From NCBI RefSeq assembly GCF_001552155.1, contig NZ_BCQQ01000031.1, positions 1-59,791 of the forward strand: 59,791 nt of DNA, given 5' to 3'. A program made the position numbers and the translations under genes. Of the stretch, positions 51,732 through 58,723 are shown piece by piece. The notes beneath the pieces are model-generated. The model was given only the letters and a program-made list of their open reading frames with translations, was not told where the DNA came from and searched no databases. Within the stretch, counting starts at the first letter, position 1; each line of letters starts with the position of its first letter. The stretch comes from Actinomadura formosensis NBRC 14204 (lineage in GTDB: Bacteria; Actinomycetota; Actinomycetes; Streptosporangiales; Streptosporangiaceae).

Positions 51732-53000
51732 TCAGCCGCTGAGCAGCGACACACCCAGGCTGGACAGGGCCCGGCCGATGGGTTCGTGGATCATGCCGCA
51801 TCCGGAGTTGGGGCCGCCGCTCAGGATGCCGTGGGCGTAGTTGCCGTCGAAGACGCCGCTGCCACTGTCACCGGGACCGTCGCACGCCTCGCTCCAGGTC
51901 ATGCCGGAGAGCGTCCGGTCCGGGTAGGAGACGGTGGCGTCGATCTCGGTGATCGCTCCGCAGGTGTACCCGGTGGTCGAGCCCTGCTTGCACACGTATC
52001 CGCCGACGTAGTCGCTTTCGGTGCCGTAGATGGATGTCTGCGGGTACACCCATCCGCGCGGCTGCCACCAGCCCGGATTATCGACCGAGACGATCGCGTA
52101 GTCGCCGTACCAGCCGAAGGTGTAGTCGACGGCGCCGCCGACGTTCTGGTAGCCGTAGCTGTAGGTGGACACGTCCCACCAGTAGCCCATCTCCGCGCAG
52201 TGCCCGGCGGTGAGCATGTAGTAGCTGCTGCCCGAGTACGCGGTGAACGCACTGGTGCATCGGCCGCCGCCGGTGAAGATCGCCAGTCCGGACCGCAGCG
52301 GCGGGTCGCAGCTGTAGTCGTCGTAGCAGTACAGCGGCACCGACTTGTGCGCGTAGGTGGAGACCTTCACCGCACTGCCGTAGGTGCGCTTCGCCCAGCT
52401 CAGCACGTCCTTCTGCGCGGGGGTGAGCTTGGCTCCGCGCAGCGTGCTCAGCTTCACCACGTTGCCGGAGGTGACGAGGCCGGTCTGAAGGCCGCTCTTG
52501 GCGCCCTTGTTGGCCTTGGCGATCCGCTTGGCCAGTTCGCCGGACACCTTCTGCAGGTGATCGAAGCTGTACCGGACCTTGACCGTGCTCGTGTCGCTCA
52601 TGCCGGACGCCTTCGCGGCCACCTGCGCCTTGGGCGCCGCCGCGTTCTTGGTCACGCCGACGGTGAGCCTGCCGCCGTGCGCCTGGTCGATCCAGGCGCC
52701 GCCGTACGCGGCGCCGAGATCCTTGCCGAGCTTCGCCGCCAGCTTGAACTGGGCGGGCTGGCGGTCGGCGCGGCGCTGCGCCTCGGCGGCGGAGACACCG
52801 TGGTCCTTCGTGATCTGCTTGATGAGTGTCTGCTTGGCCTCCTTCTGGAGCTGCTGGGAGCTTTGGCGGGGGGACGGGGCGGGGGGCGCACCGCGGTCGC
52901 CCGGCACGGCGGCGTGCGCCGGCAGGGAGAGCGAAGCCGCGGACAGAGCGGCGGCCACGGTCAGGACCGTGACGGCGCGTCTGCGCTTCTGGCGGACCAT
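51732..53000 (-). CDS. Secreted S1-family serine protease with propeptide (422 aa)
   Basis: Streptogrisin/alpha-lytic-like preproprotease. Signal peptide residues 1-32 (MVRQKRRRAVTVLTVAAALSA). Propeptide follows to about residue 215, with helical KQTLIKQITKDHGVSAAEAQRR. The trypsin-fold domain has triad His in MLTAGHCAEMG, Asp in WYGDYAIVS, and Ser in GPGDSGSGVF. It is rich in Tyr, Gly and Cys as in exported proteases. Start ATG 53000 has GGAGG nine bases before. Lies beside peptide uptake genes and carries the same promoter motif, so it likely feeds peptides to them. Confidence 0.92.
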   Translation of the reverse strand: MVRQKRRRAVTVLTVAAALSAASLSLPAHAAVPGDRGAPPAPSPRQSSQQLQKEAKQTLIKQITKDHGVSAAEAQRRADRQPAQFKLAAKLGKDLGAAYGGAWIDQAHGGRLTVGVTKNAAAPKAQVAAKASGMSDTSTVKVRYSFDHLQKVSGELAKRIAKANKGAKSGLQTGLVTSGNVVKLSTLRGAKLTPAQKDVLSWAKRTYGSAVKVSTYAHKSVPLYCYDDYSCDPPLRSGLAIFTGGGRCTSAFTAYSGSSYYMLTAGHCAEMGYWWDVSTYSYGYQNVGGAVDYTFGWYGDYAIVSVDNPGWWQPRGWVYPQTSIYGTESDYVGGYVCKQGSTTGYTCGAITEIDATVSYPDRTLSGMTWSEACDGPGDSGSGVFDGNYAHGILSGGPNSGCGMIHEPIGRALSSLGVSLLSG

Positions 53001-53060
53001 TCGGGGGTTCCTCCTTCGCGGACCGGGGGGTGCCACGGCCGGGTGCCGTGGCGTCCGCTA

Positions 53061-53082
53061 TGCAATGTGAAATTGCACTGTA
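53061..53082. promoter_or_regulatory. Operator site 2 of the ATTGCACTG motif
   Basis: AATTGCACTG at 53071-53080 equals the right half of site 1; the 16-mer ATGTGAAATTGCACTG matches site 1 at 13 of 16 positions. A second symmetry, TGCAAT-GTGAA-ATTGCA, overlaps it. It lies 61-82 bases upstream of the protease start and is surrounded by AT-rich sequence. Confidence 0.7.
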
Positions 53083-53138
53083 AAATGTAAAATGGTCTTT
53101 GCCAAGGGGTCAAGCCGCACAGATCTAGCGCCGGGGGC

Positions 53139-53807
53139 TCAGGCTCCGACGTTTCGCACGTGGTCGAGGTGGCGCATCATGATGGCCCTCGCCGCGTCGG
53201 CATCCCCGGCGACCAGCGCGTCCAGCAGCCGGACGTGCTCGTCGGCCGCCGTCATCCGCGTCTGCGTGGCCGTGGGCTGGATGAGCCCGTACATCCGGGA
53301 CCGGCTGCGCAGGTCGAGAACCGTCCGGACGAGCGTCTGATTGCCGGTCAGCCTGAGCAATTCGGCGTGAAAACGGCGGTCGGCGTCGATGAAACGCAGC
53401 AGGTCGTCCTTCGCCGCCGCCTCGGTGACCTCGGCGGCCAGGGCGCGCAGCCGTGCGCGGGCCTCCTCGGGGACGGCGCCGGCCAGCCCCAGGACGGCCG
53501 GGATCTCGACCAGTTCGCGGATCTCGCTGAGTTCGGCGAGATCCTGCTCGGACAGGGGGACCACCCGGAAGCCGCGGTTGCGGACGGCCTCGAACAGGCC
53601 GTCCCGCACCAGGTCGATCATGGCTTCGCGCACAGGTGTGGCGGAGATCCCGAACTCCTCGGCCAGCGTAGGCGCGGAGTACACGACGCCCGACCGGAGT
53701 TTTCCGCTGGCCAGCGCGCTGCGCAGCGCCTCGGCCACCTGCCTTCGGAGGCTGCTGTGACCGCCGAGGTCCGGCAATCCGACCACGGCATCGGCCACCG
53801 TATCCAT
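53139..53807 (-). CDS. GntR-family regulator with FCD domain, copy A (222 aa)
   Basis: Winged helix: RRQVAEALRSALASGKLRSG, APTLAEEFGISATPVREAMIDLVRDGLFEAVRNRGFRVV. FCD ligand domain: EIRELVEIPAVLGLAG, DADRRFHAELLRLTGNQ with metal-ligand Asp/His pattern, and HLDHVRNV. It is a clear paralogue of the regulator at 55728. ATG 53807 follows GGGGAGGAGG. It may bind the ATTGCACTG sites in this neighbourhood. Confidence 0.92.
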   Translation of the reverse strand: MDTVADAVVGLPDLGGHSSLRRQVAEALRSALASGKLRSGVVYSAPTLAEEFGISATPVREAMIDLVRDGLFEAVRNRGFRVVPLSEQDLAELSEIRELVEIPAVLGLAGAVPEEARARLRALAAEVTEAAAKDDLLRFIDADRRFHAELLRLTGNQTLVRTVLDLRSRSRMYGLIQPTATQTRMTAADEHVRLLDALVAGDADAARAIMMRHLDHVRNVGA

Positions 53808-53872
53808 GACGCCTCCTCCCCACCCGCGATCAGAATACCGTTCCACGTGGGGGTAACAGCGGCAGGGCATGA

Positions 53873-54829
53873 TCACAGCAGCGGATGGACGTGCGGGTGC
53901 GCGTGCCACCAGGCGCCGAACGCGGGATGCCGGTCCGCGTGCTCCACGAAAGCGGCCGCGAAACCCCGGTAGAGGGCGGTGGCGTCCTCGTCGTTCAGCC
54001 GGTCCCGGCGCCATGCCACGATCAGCTTCGCGACCTGCGGTTCCCCGGTCAGCGGCCGGACGACCGTGCCGGGCTGCGGCGGCCACGACGGATCCACCAG
54101 GCGCACCCCGTGCCCCGCCGCCACCAGCGGGCAGGCCGCGCCGCTCGGCGCCTCGAAGCGCACGACCGGCTCGAAGCCGGCGGCACGGCAGGACGCGCGC
54201 AGCGACGCGAGCGAGCCGTCGTCGGCGCCCGGCGGGCCGATCCAGGACTCGTCCTTCAGGTCGATCAGGTCGATCTCGTTCTGCCCGGCCAGCGGATGGT
54301 GCGCCGAGAGGGCGACGAAGATCGGGTACCGGGGCACCAGCGTGCGGCTGACCACCGGCGGGTTCAGCGTGACGTCGAACCCCTCCATGATCCCCAGCAG
54401 CGCGGCGTCGAGATGGCCTCGGTTGAGCGCATCTCCGAGCAGCGCCGAGGACGGCTCGATGCGCAGCGAGACCTGCCGTCCCGGCACCTCCTCGCTGACC
54501 CGCGCCACGATGCTTCCGACACAGGCCAGATGGACGCTGCCGAGCCCGAGGGCCGCGTTCGGCTCTCCGCTCCCGGGCAGGTCGCCGATCAGGGTGTCCA
54601 GTTCGGCCAGCACCGTCCGGGCTCGGGAGATGATCTGCTGCCCGAGCGCCGTCGGTTCCAGGCCGGAGCGGCTGCGGACGAAGAGCCGTCCGCCGACCAG
54701 TTCCTCGACTTTGCGCAGCTGGCTCGACATGGCGGGCTGTGACACGCCCATCCGCGCCGCGGCCCGGGTGACGCTTCCCGTTTCCGCCATCGCGCACACC
54801 ATGCGCAGATGACCGATATCGAGATCCAT
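53873..54829 (-). CDS. LysR-family regulator (318 aa)
   Basis: N-terminal HTH: GHLRMVCAMAETGSVTRAAARMGVSQPAMSSQLRKVEELVGGRLFVRS. Effector domain follows (VHLACVGSIVARVSEE, LDAALLGIMEG, HHPLAGQNEIDLIDLKDESW). Faces an HATPase gene to its right. Its target is unclear; no transport or enzyme gene is directly divergent from it. Confidence 0.92.
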   Translation of the reverse strand: MDLDIGHLRMVCAMAETGSVTRAAARMGVSQPAMSSQLRKVEELVGGRLFVRSRSGLEPTALGQQIISRARTVLAELDTLIGDLPGSGEPNAALGLGSVHLACVGSIVARVSEEVPGRQVSLRIEPSSALLGDALNRGHLDAALLGIMEGFDVTLNPPVVSRTLVPRYPIFVALSAHHPLAGQNEIDLIDLKDESWIGPPGADDGSLASLRASCRAAGFEPVVRFEAPSGAACPLVAAGHGVRLVDPSWPPQPGTVVRPLTGEPQVAKLIVAWRRDRLNDEDATALYRGFAAAFVEHADRHPAFGAWWHAHPHVHPLL

Positions 54830-54992
54830 AGCCGGAGATTATGCCGTAGCTGATGCCTCCCGGCTGAGCGAAACGGCCATACTTCCCGTACTCCTCCACA
54901 AGAGTGAGCGATCACGGGAAGCAGCGGTAACCGAGCCCACGGTCGTTGACGTGATCGCGCCGACGGCAGAAGGGAGCCGCTGTCCCCTCCGG

Positions 54993-55033
54993 CCGCCGGG
55001 AGAGGGCTCCTCACCGCTGCCCTCTCCCGGCGG
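54993..55033 (+). promoter_or_regulatory. Long perfect hairpin in the leader of the HATPase gene
   Basis: Perfect 15-bp arms (CCGCCGGGAGAGGGC at 54993-55007 and its complement at 55019-55033) with an 11-base loop. It ends 42 bases before the ATPase start. No plus-strand gene ends upstream of it, so it is not an ordinary end-of-gene terminator. Confidence 0.55.
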
Positions 55034-55075
55034 TCCCGCGCGCACCGGCCAGTGAACTCGTGGAAAGCGAGCGTC

Positions 55076-55726
55076 ATGACGGAGAAGTCACACATGGACG
55101 AGGAAGGGGTCGCCTCACTGAGCGGCGGTGCCTTTCCGGTCTGGCCGCTGCCGCCCGATCCGAAGGCGGCGGCGATCGCGCGGTCCATCGTCCGTTCCGT
55201 GTCCATCGGGCTGGGGATGGCCCCGGACACGGTCCAGGACGCACAGACGATCATTTCGGAGCTGGCCGCGAACGCGATCCTGCACGGTGACCGTGAGCGG
55301 GCCGAAGTGTGGGCGTACGTCAGCCGATTGAACCGGCCGCGGGTCATGTTCACGGTGTTCGACGCCGCTCCCTGGCGGGGTCCCGCCTATATTCCGGCCG
55401 GGCCCCTTGCGCCGTCCGAGGCCAGTTGCGGGCGCGGGCTGACGCTCGTGAGCGCGCTGACGTCGGAGATCGGCGGACGCTGGGGCGTTCATCCCACCCG
55501 CTGCAGGCTTGGGACGGCCCAGGTCTCCGGTAAGGCGGTCTATTTCACCGTCCCCCTGCCGGAGGTGCCGCTGACCGCCTCGATGCCGCAGGTGCGATGG
55601 CCCGCGCCCGGCATCCGGCACCCGGTGGCGGACGACGTCGAGGTCATCGAGCAGATCATCCGGCATCGGGAGGAACTCGCCGCGGCCGGGGTGATGCCCT
55701 GCGCGCACTCCTGGGATCTGCGGTGA
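55076..55726 (+). CDS. HATPase-domain anti-sigma-like regulator (216 aa)
   Basis: Lone GHKL ATP-binding domain: ARSIVRSVSIGLGMAPDTVQDAQTIISELAANAILHG (N-box), FTVFDAAPW, and GRGLTLVSALTSEIGGRWG. The C-terminal 50 residues (DVEVIEQIIRHREELAAAG) are extra. Related to the protein at 14728 but not closely. Start ATG 55076 is chosen; GTG 55052 would add eight residues. The stop lies one base from the convergent GntR stop. Confidence 0.85.
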   Translation: MTEKSHMDEEGVASLSGGAFPVWPLPPDPKAAAIARSIVRSVSIGLGMAPDTVQDAQTIISELAANAILHGDRERAEVWAYVSRLNRPRVMFTVFDAAPWRGPAYIPAGPLAPSEASCGRGLTLVSALTSEIGGRWGVHPTRCRLGTAQVSGKAVYFTVPLPEVPLTASMPQVRWPAPGIRHPVADDVEVIEQIIRHREELAAAGVMPCAHSWDLR

Positions 55727-55727
55727 G

Positions 55728-56393
55728 TCAGCGGTGCTCGGGACGGTCCGCCCAGATTCCGCGGATGTGGCGCAGATGGTGGTTCATCAGCGACTCGGTG
55801 CGCGCCACGTCGCCGGTCGCCGCGGCTTCCAGCAGCTCCTCGTGCTCGCGGGCCGACGGCTCCAGCTCGCCGCGCTCCGCCAGTTGCGGCACGCCGTACA
55901 GCCGGGACATGTAGCGGAGTTCGCTCACCAGTCTCAGGATGTGGGAGTTGCCGCCCAGCCCGAGCAGCGCGAGATGGAAGCGGTGGTCCGCCTCGATGTA
56001 GGCGAGAACGTCCCGGTTCTCGGCGGCCTGCACGATGGCCTCGGCCAGCGGGAGCAGCGCGCGGATCTCCTCGGGGCGCACGGTCTGCGCGACCCGGACG
56101 ACGGTGGGGACCTCGATCAGCGCCCGCACCTCGGTGATCTCGTCCAGTTCCCGGTCGGACAGCTCGGTGACGCGGAATCCCTTGTTGCGGACGACGGTGA
56201 CCAGTCCCTCCCGGGCCAGGTCGATCATGGCCTCCCGGACCGGGGTCGCGGACACCCCGAAGCGATCGGCGATCGCCGGGGCGGAGTAGACCACGCCCGG
56301 CCGCATCTCGCCGCTGACGATCGCGGCCCGAAGCGCGTGGGCGATCTGGACTCGCACGCTCTTCCTCGGGCCCAGGGCAGGCAGGTTCAGCAT
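55728..56393 (-). CDS. GntR-family regulator with FCD domain, copy B (221 aa)
   Basis: Paralogue of the 53139 regulator: VRVQIAHALRAAIVSGEMRPGVVYSAPAIADRFGVSATPVREAMIDLAREGLVTVVRNKGFRV is nearly the same in the DNA-reading region. FCD part: EVRALIEVPTVVRVAQ, EADHRFHLALLGLGGNSH, NHHLRHIRGIW. Divergent from the XRE-cupin gene across two motif sites. Conserved recognition helices suggest both paralogues read the same operator. Confidence 0.92.
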   Translation of the reverse strand: MLNLPALGPRKSVRVQIAHALRAAIVSGEMRPGVVYSAPAIADRFGVSATPVREAMIDLAREGLVTVVRNKGFRVTELSDRELDEITEVRALIEVPTVVRVAQTVRPEEIRALLPLAEAIVQAAENRDVLAYIEADHRFHLALLGLGGNSHILRLVSELRYMSRLYGVPQLAERGELEPSAREHEELLEAAATGDVARTESLMNHHLRHIRGIWADRPEHR

Positions 56394-56458
56394 CTGGGTC
56401 GGGACTCTCCTCCGGGTCGGGGCCGTCCGGCGGCGCGACGGCCCTGCAGGTCAGTGAG

Positions 56459-56477
56459 ATGTAGTATTGCACTGCAG
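56459..56477. promoter_or_regulatory. Operator site 3 of the ATTGCACTG motif
   Basis: ATTGCACTGCA at 56466-56476 repeats the core of sites 1 and 2; the 16-mer at 56459-56474 (ATGTAGTATTGCACTG) agrees with site 2 at 13 of 16 positions. It lies between divergent GntR copy B and the XRE-cupin gene. Confidence 0.65.
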
Positions 56478-56507
56478 GTTCCCCGCCGGGCCGCCGGTAC
56501 ACTTGCC

Positions 56508-56523
56508 GTTCGACACGTCGAAC
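56508..56523. promoter_or_regulatory. GTTCG-N6-CGAAC site A
   Basis: GTTCG-ACACGT-CGAAC, nine bases upstream of the XRE-cupin start. The same spaced palindrome occurs at 57223-57238 before the flavin dehydrogenase gene. Probably autoregulatory for the XRE-cupin protein. Confidence 0.7.
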
Positions 56524-56531
56524 GTCGGTGG

Positions 56532-57164
56532 ATGCGGAGCGGGGGCGCGAGCGTGAGCGCAGCGGGAGAGTCGGTACGGGACGTGCTGGCCGGCAATCTG
56601 CGGCGTGCCCGGCTGGAACTCGGCCTGTCGCTGTCGGAGCTGTCGCGCCGCTCGAAGATCGGCAAGGCGACGCTCTCCCAGCTGGAGGCCGGCGCGGGCA
56701 ACCCCACCATCGAGACGGTGTTCAGCCTGTCGCGCGCGCTGGAGATCCCGATCTCCGATCTGCTCGACAACCAGGAGCCGTCCGGAGTGACCGTGGTGCG
56801 CGCCGCCGAGGTGGAGGTGCTGCGCGGCGAGGGCGTCGACCTGCGCCCGCTGCGCGGCATCGCGTCCGGCGGTGCCATGTTCGAAGTGTACGACCAGCAG
56901 GTCAGGGCCGGGCGCAGGCAGGATTCGCTGGGCCATGTGGGGACCGAGCACACCATCGTCCAGACCGGGCGGCTGGCCGTTCGGGTGGACGACCGGGACG
57001 TGGAGCTGGGCCCCGGCGACTACGTCAGCTTCGACGCCCGCCTTCCGCACTCCTATGTCGCGCTGGAGGGGAATGTGCGGTCCGTCCTGCTGCTCCAGTA
57101 CGACGCCGACCAGCGACTTCACTCCGCGCCCGCGGAACCGCCGCACCGGTTCGACGGCCCCTGA
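56532..57164 (+). CDS. XRE-family regulator with C-terminal cupin (210 aa)
   Basis: HTH_3 domain at about residues 18-73: NLRRARLELGLSLSELSRRSKIGKATLSQLEAGAGNPTIETVFSLSRAL. Cupin_2 domain at about 125-195: TEHTIVQTGRLAVRVDDRDVELGPGDYVSFDARLPHSYVALEG, with His and Glu/Asp ligand positions. Such SinR/PuuR-like regulators sense small amines or amino acids. Start could be ATG 56532 or GTG 56553. It is upstream of the trimeric dehydrogenase genes and shares a DNA palindrome with their promoter. Confidence 0.92.
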   Translation: MRSGGASVSAAGESVRDVLAGNLRRARLELGLSLSELSRRSKIGKATLSQLEAGAGNPTIETVFSLSRALEIPISDLLDNQEPSGVTVVRAAEVEVLRGEGVDLRPLRGIASGGAMFEVYDQQVRAGRRQDSLGHVGTEHTIVQTGRLAVRVDDRDVELGPGDYVSFDARLPHSYVALEGNVRSVLLLQYDADQRLHSAPAEPPHRFDGP

Positions 57165-57185
57165 CGGGCGGTCCGATCCGGAGCG

Positions 57186-57215
57186 TTGACATTCGGCTCG
57201 CGGCGGACGTACGCT
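57186..57215 (+). promoter_or_regulatory. Promoter of the flavin dehydrogenase operon
   Basis: -35 TTGACA (57186-57191), 18-base spacer, -10 TACGCT (57210-57215). Transcription would start near 57222, at the edge of the GTTCG-N6-CGAAC palindrome. Confidence 0.7.
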
Positions 57216-57222
57216 CGGCATC

Positions 57223-57238
57223 GTTCGGTTTATCGAAC
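57223..57238. promoter_or_regulatory. GTTCG-N6-CGAAC site B
   Basis: GTTCG-GTTTAT-CGAAC, extended by one TC/GA pair on each side. It sits at the expected +1 region of the dehydrogenase promoter and 14 bases before the gene start, a position suited to repression. Confidence 0.72.
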
Positions 57239-57251
57239 GAATGGAGTGGGG

Positions 57252-58412
57252 ATGACACGGGTCGTGGTACTGGGCGCCGGGATCGTCGGCGCCGCCTGCG
57301 CCCGTGAGCTGGCACTCGCGGGCTGCGCGGTCACGGTCGTGGAGCGCGGCCGCCCCGCCGCCGCGACCACCGCGCACGGCGAGGGCAACGTCCTGGTCTC
57401 CGACAAGGGCCCCGGCCCCGAACTGGAACTGGCGCGGCTGTCCCGGCGGCTGTGGCCGCAGATCCTCGACGGGCTCCCGGACGCCGGGGGAGTGGAGTGG
57501 GACCCCAAGGGCGGCATCGTCGTCGCGACGACCGAGGCGGGTGCCGGGGCGCTGCGCGATTTCGCCGCGAGCCAGCGCGCCGCCGGTGTGGACGCCGGGG
57601 AGATGGACGCCGCCGCGCTCGCCGATGCCGAACCGCACGTCACCAAGGACGTCACCGCCGCCGTCCACTACCCCGAGGACGCCCAGGTGCAGCCCGCCGG
57701 CGCCGCCACCGCCCTGCTCGCCGACGCGATCAGGGCCGGCGCCGTGCTGCGCACCGGACGCGAGGTCCTCGGCGCGGTCACGCGCGGCGGCCGGATCACC
57801 GGCGTGCGCACCTCCGCCGGGATCATCGAGGGCGAGGCGTTCGTGAACGCGGCCGGGCCGTGGTCCGGCGAGGTCGCCGCGCGGCTCGGCGTCCGGCTGG
57901 GCGTGCGGCCCCGGCGCGGCGAGGTGCTGGTCACCGCGCCGCAGCCGCCGACCGTGTTCCACAAGGTCTACGACGCCGACTATGTGGGCGCGGTCGGCAG
58001 CGGCGCCGAGGAACTGCAGGCGTCGGCCGTGGTGGAGTCGACCCGCGCGGGAACGATCCTGCTCGGTTCCTCGCGCCGCCGGGTCGGGTTCGACGACCGG
58101 ATGCGCCCCGAGGTGCTGTCGGTGATCGCCCGCAAGGCGCTGCGTCTCTTCCCGTGCCTGGCCGAGGTGCCGGTGATGCGCGCGTACGGCGGGTTCCGCC
58201 CCTATGTCGCCGACCATCTGCCCGTGATCGGCGCGGACCCGGGCCTCGCGGGGCTCTGGCACACCACCGGGCACGAAGGCGCCGGCATCGGGCTGTCGGT
58301 CGGGACGGCCGCCGTCCTGCGCGACCTGATGTTCGGAAACGAACCGGAGATCGATGCGAAGCCGTTCCGGGTGGATCGGCCCGCCGTCCGGTCGGAAGGG
58401 GAGAGCGGATGA
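57252..58412 (+). CDS. FAD-dependent D-amino-acid/hydroxyproline dehydrogenase-like subunit (386 aa)
   Basis: DAO/DadA-type flavoprotein: FAD fold VVVLGAGIVGAACARELALAGCAVTVVER, PAAATTAHGEGNV, EAFVNAAGPWSGEVAARLG, YGGFRPYVADHLPVIGADPGLAGLWHTTGHEGAGIGLSVGTA. Followed with 4-base overlaps by a 2Fe-2S protein and a second flavoprotein. That trio matches heterotrimeric D-hydroxyproline, opine or hydrogen-cyanide-synthase-type dehydrogenases, in which this is the substrate-oxidising beta subunit. Substrate is inferred to be a D-amino acid or hydroxyproline from the peptide genes around it. GGAGTGGGG precedes the ATG. Confidence 0.9.
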   Translation: MTRVVVLGAGIVGAACARELALAGCAVTVVERGRPAAATTAHGEGNVLVSDKGPGPELELARLSRRLWPQILDGLPDAGGVEWDPKGGIVVATTEAGAGALRDFAASQRAAGVDAGEMDAAALADAEPHVTKDVTAAVHYPEDAQVQPAGAATALLADAIRAGAVLRTGREVLGAVTRGGRITGVRTSAGIIEGEAFVNAAGPWSGEVAARLGVRLGVRPRRGEVLVTAPQPPTVFHKVYDADYVGAVGSGAEELQASAVVESTRAGTILLGSSRRRVGFDDRMRPEVLSVIARKALRLFPCLAEVPVMRAYGGFRPYVADHLPVIGADPGLAGLWHTTGHEGAGIGLSVGTAAVLRDLMFGNEPEIDAKPFRVDRPAVRSEGESG

Positions 58413-58723
58413 GCCCGAGACTCGTGCGCGCGGCCGACGATGCGACCGGCCGCCGCGACACCCCGCTGCGCATCACCGTGGACGGTACGCCGCTCGACGG
58501 TGTCGAGGGCCAGACGATCGCCGGCGTGCTGCTGGCGTCCGGCCGGCTGACCTGGCGGGAAAGCCCGTCGGGTACGCCGCGCGGCGTCTTTTGCGGCATC
58601 GGCGCGTGCTTCGACTGCCTGGTCACGGTCAACGGCGTCCGCGATGTGCGGGCCTGCCGCCGCCGCGCCCGCGACGGCGATGACGTGACCACCCAGTCCC
58701 GCGCGGAGGAGGACGCCCGATGA
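58409..58723 (+). CDS. (2Fe-2S) small subunit of trimeric dehydrogenase (104 aa)
   Basis: Fer2-type small subunit related to sarcosine-oxidase-alpha N-terminus and HcnA. LRITVDGTPLDGVEGQTIAGVLLASG, then cluster Cys in FCGIGACFDCLVTVNG and the fourth Cys in VRACRRR. It carries electrons between the two flavoproteins. ATG overlaps the upstream stop (ATGA) and its own stop overlaps the next start. Confidence 0.93.
   Translation: MSPRLVRAADDATGRRDTPLRITVDGTPLDGVEGQTIAGVLLASGRLTWRESPSGTPRGVFCGIGACFDCLVTVNGVRDVRACRRRARDGDDVTTQSRAEEDAR

Noticed and set aside
53139..54899. Very long alternative frames antisense or shifted to GntR and LysR genes
   Set aside because: These are GC-rich shadow frames of Arg/Ala/Pro-rich nonsense; the other strand or frame carries clear domains.
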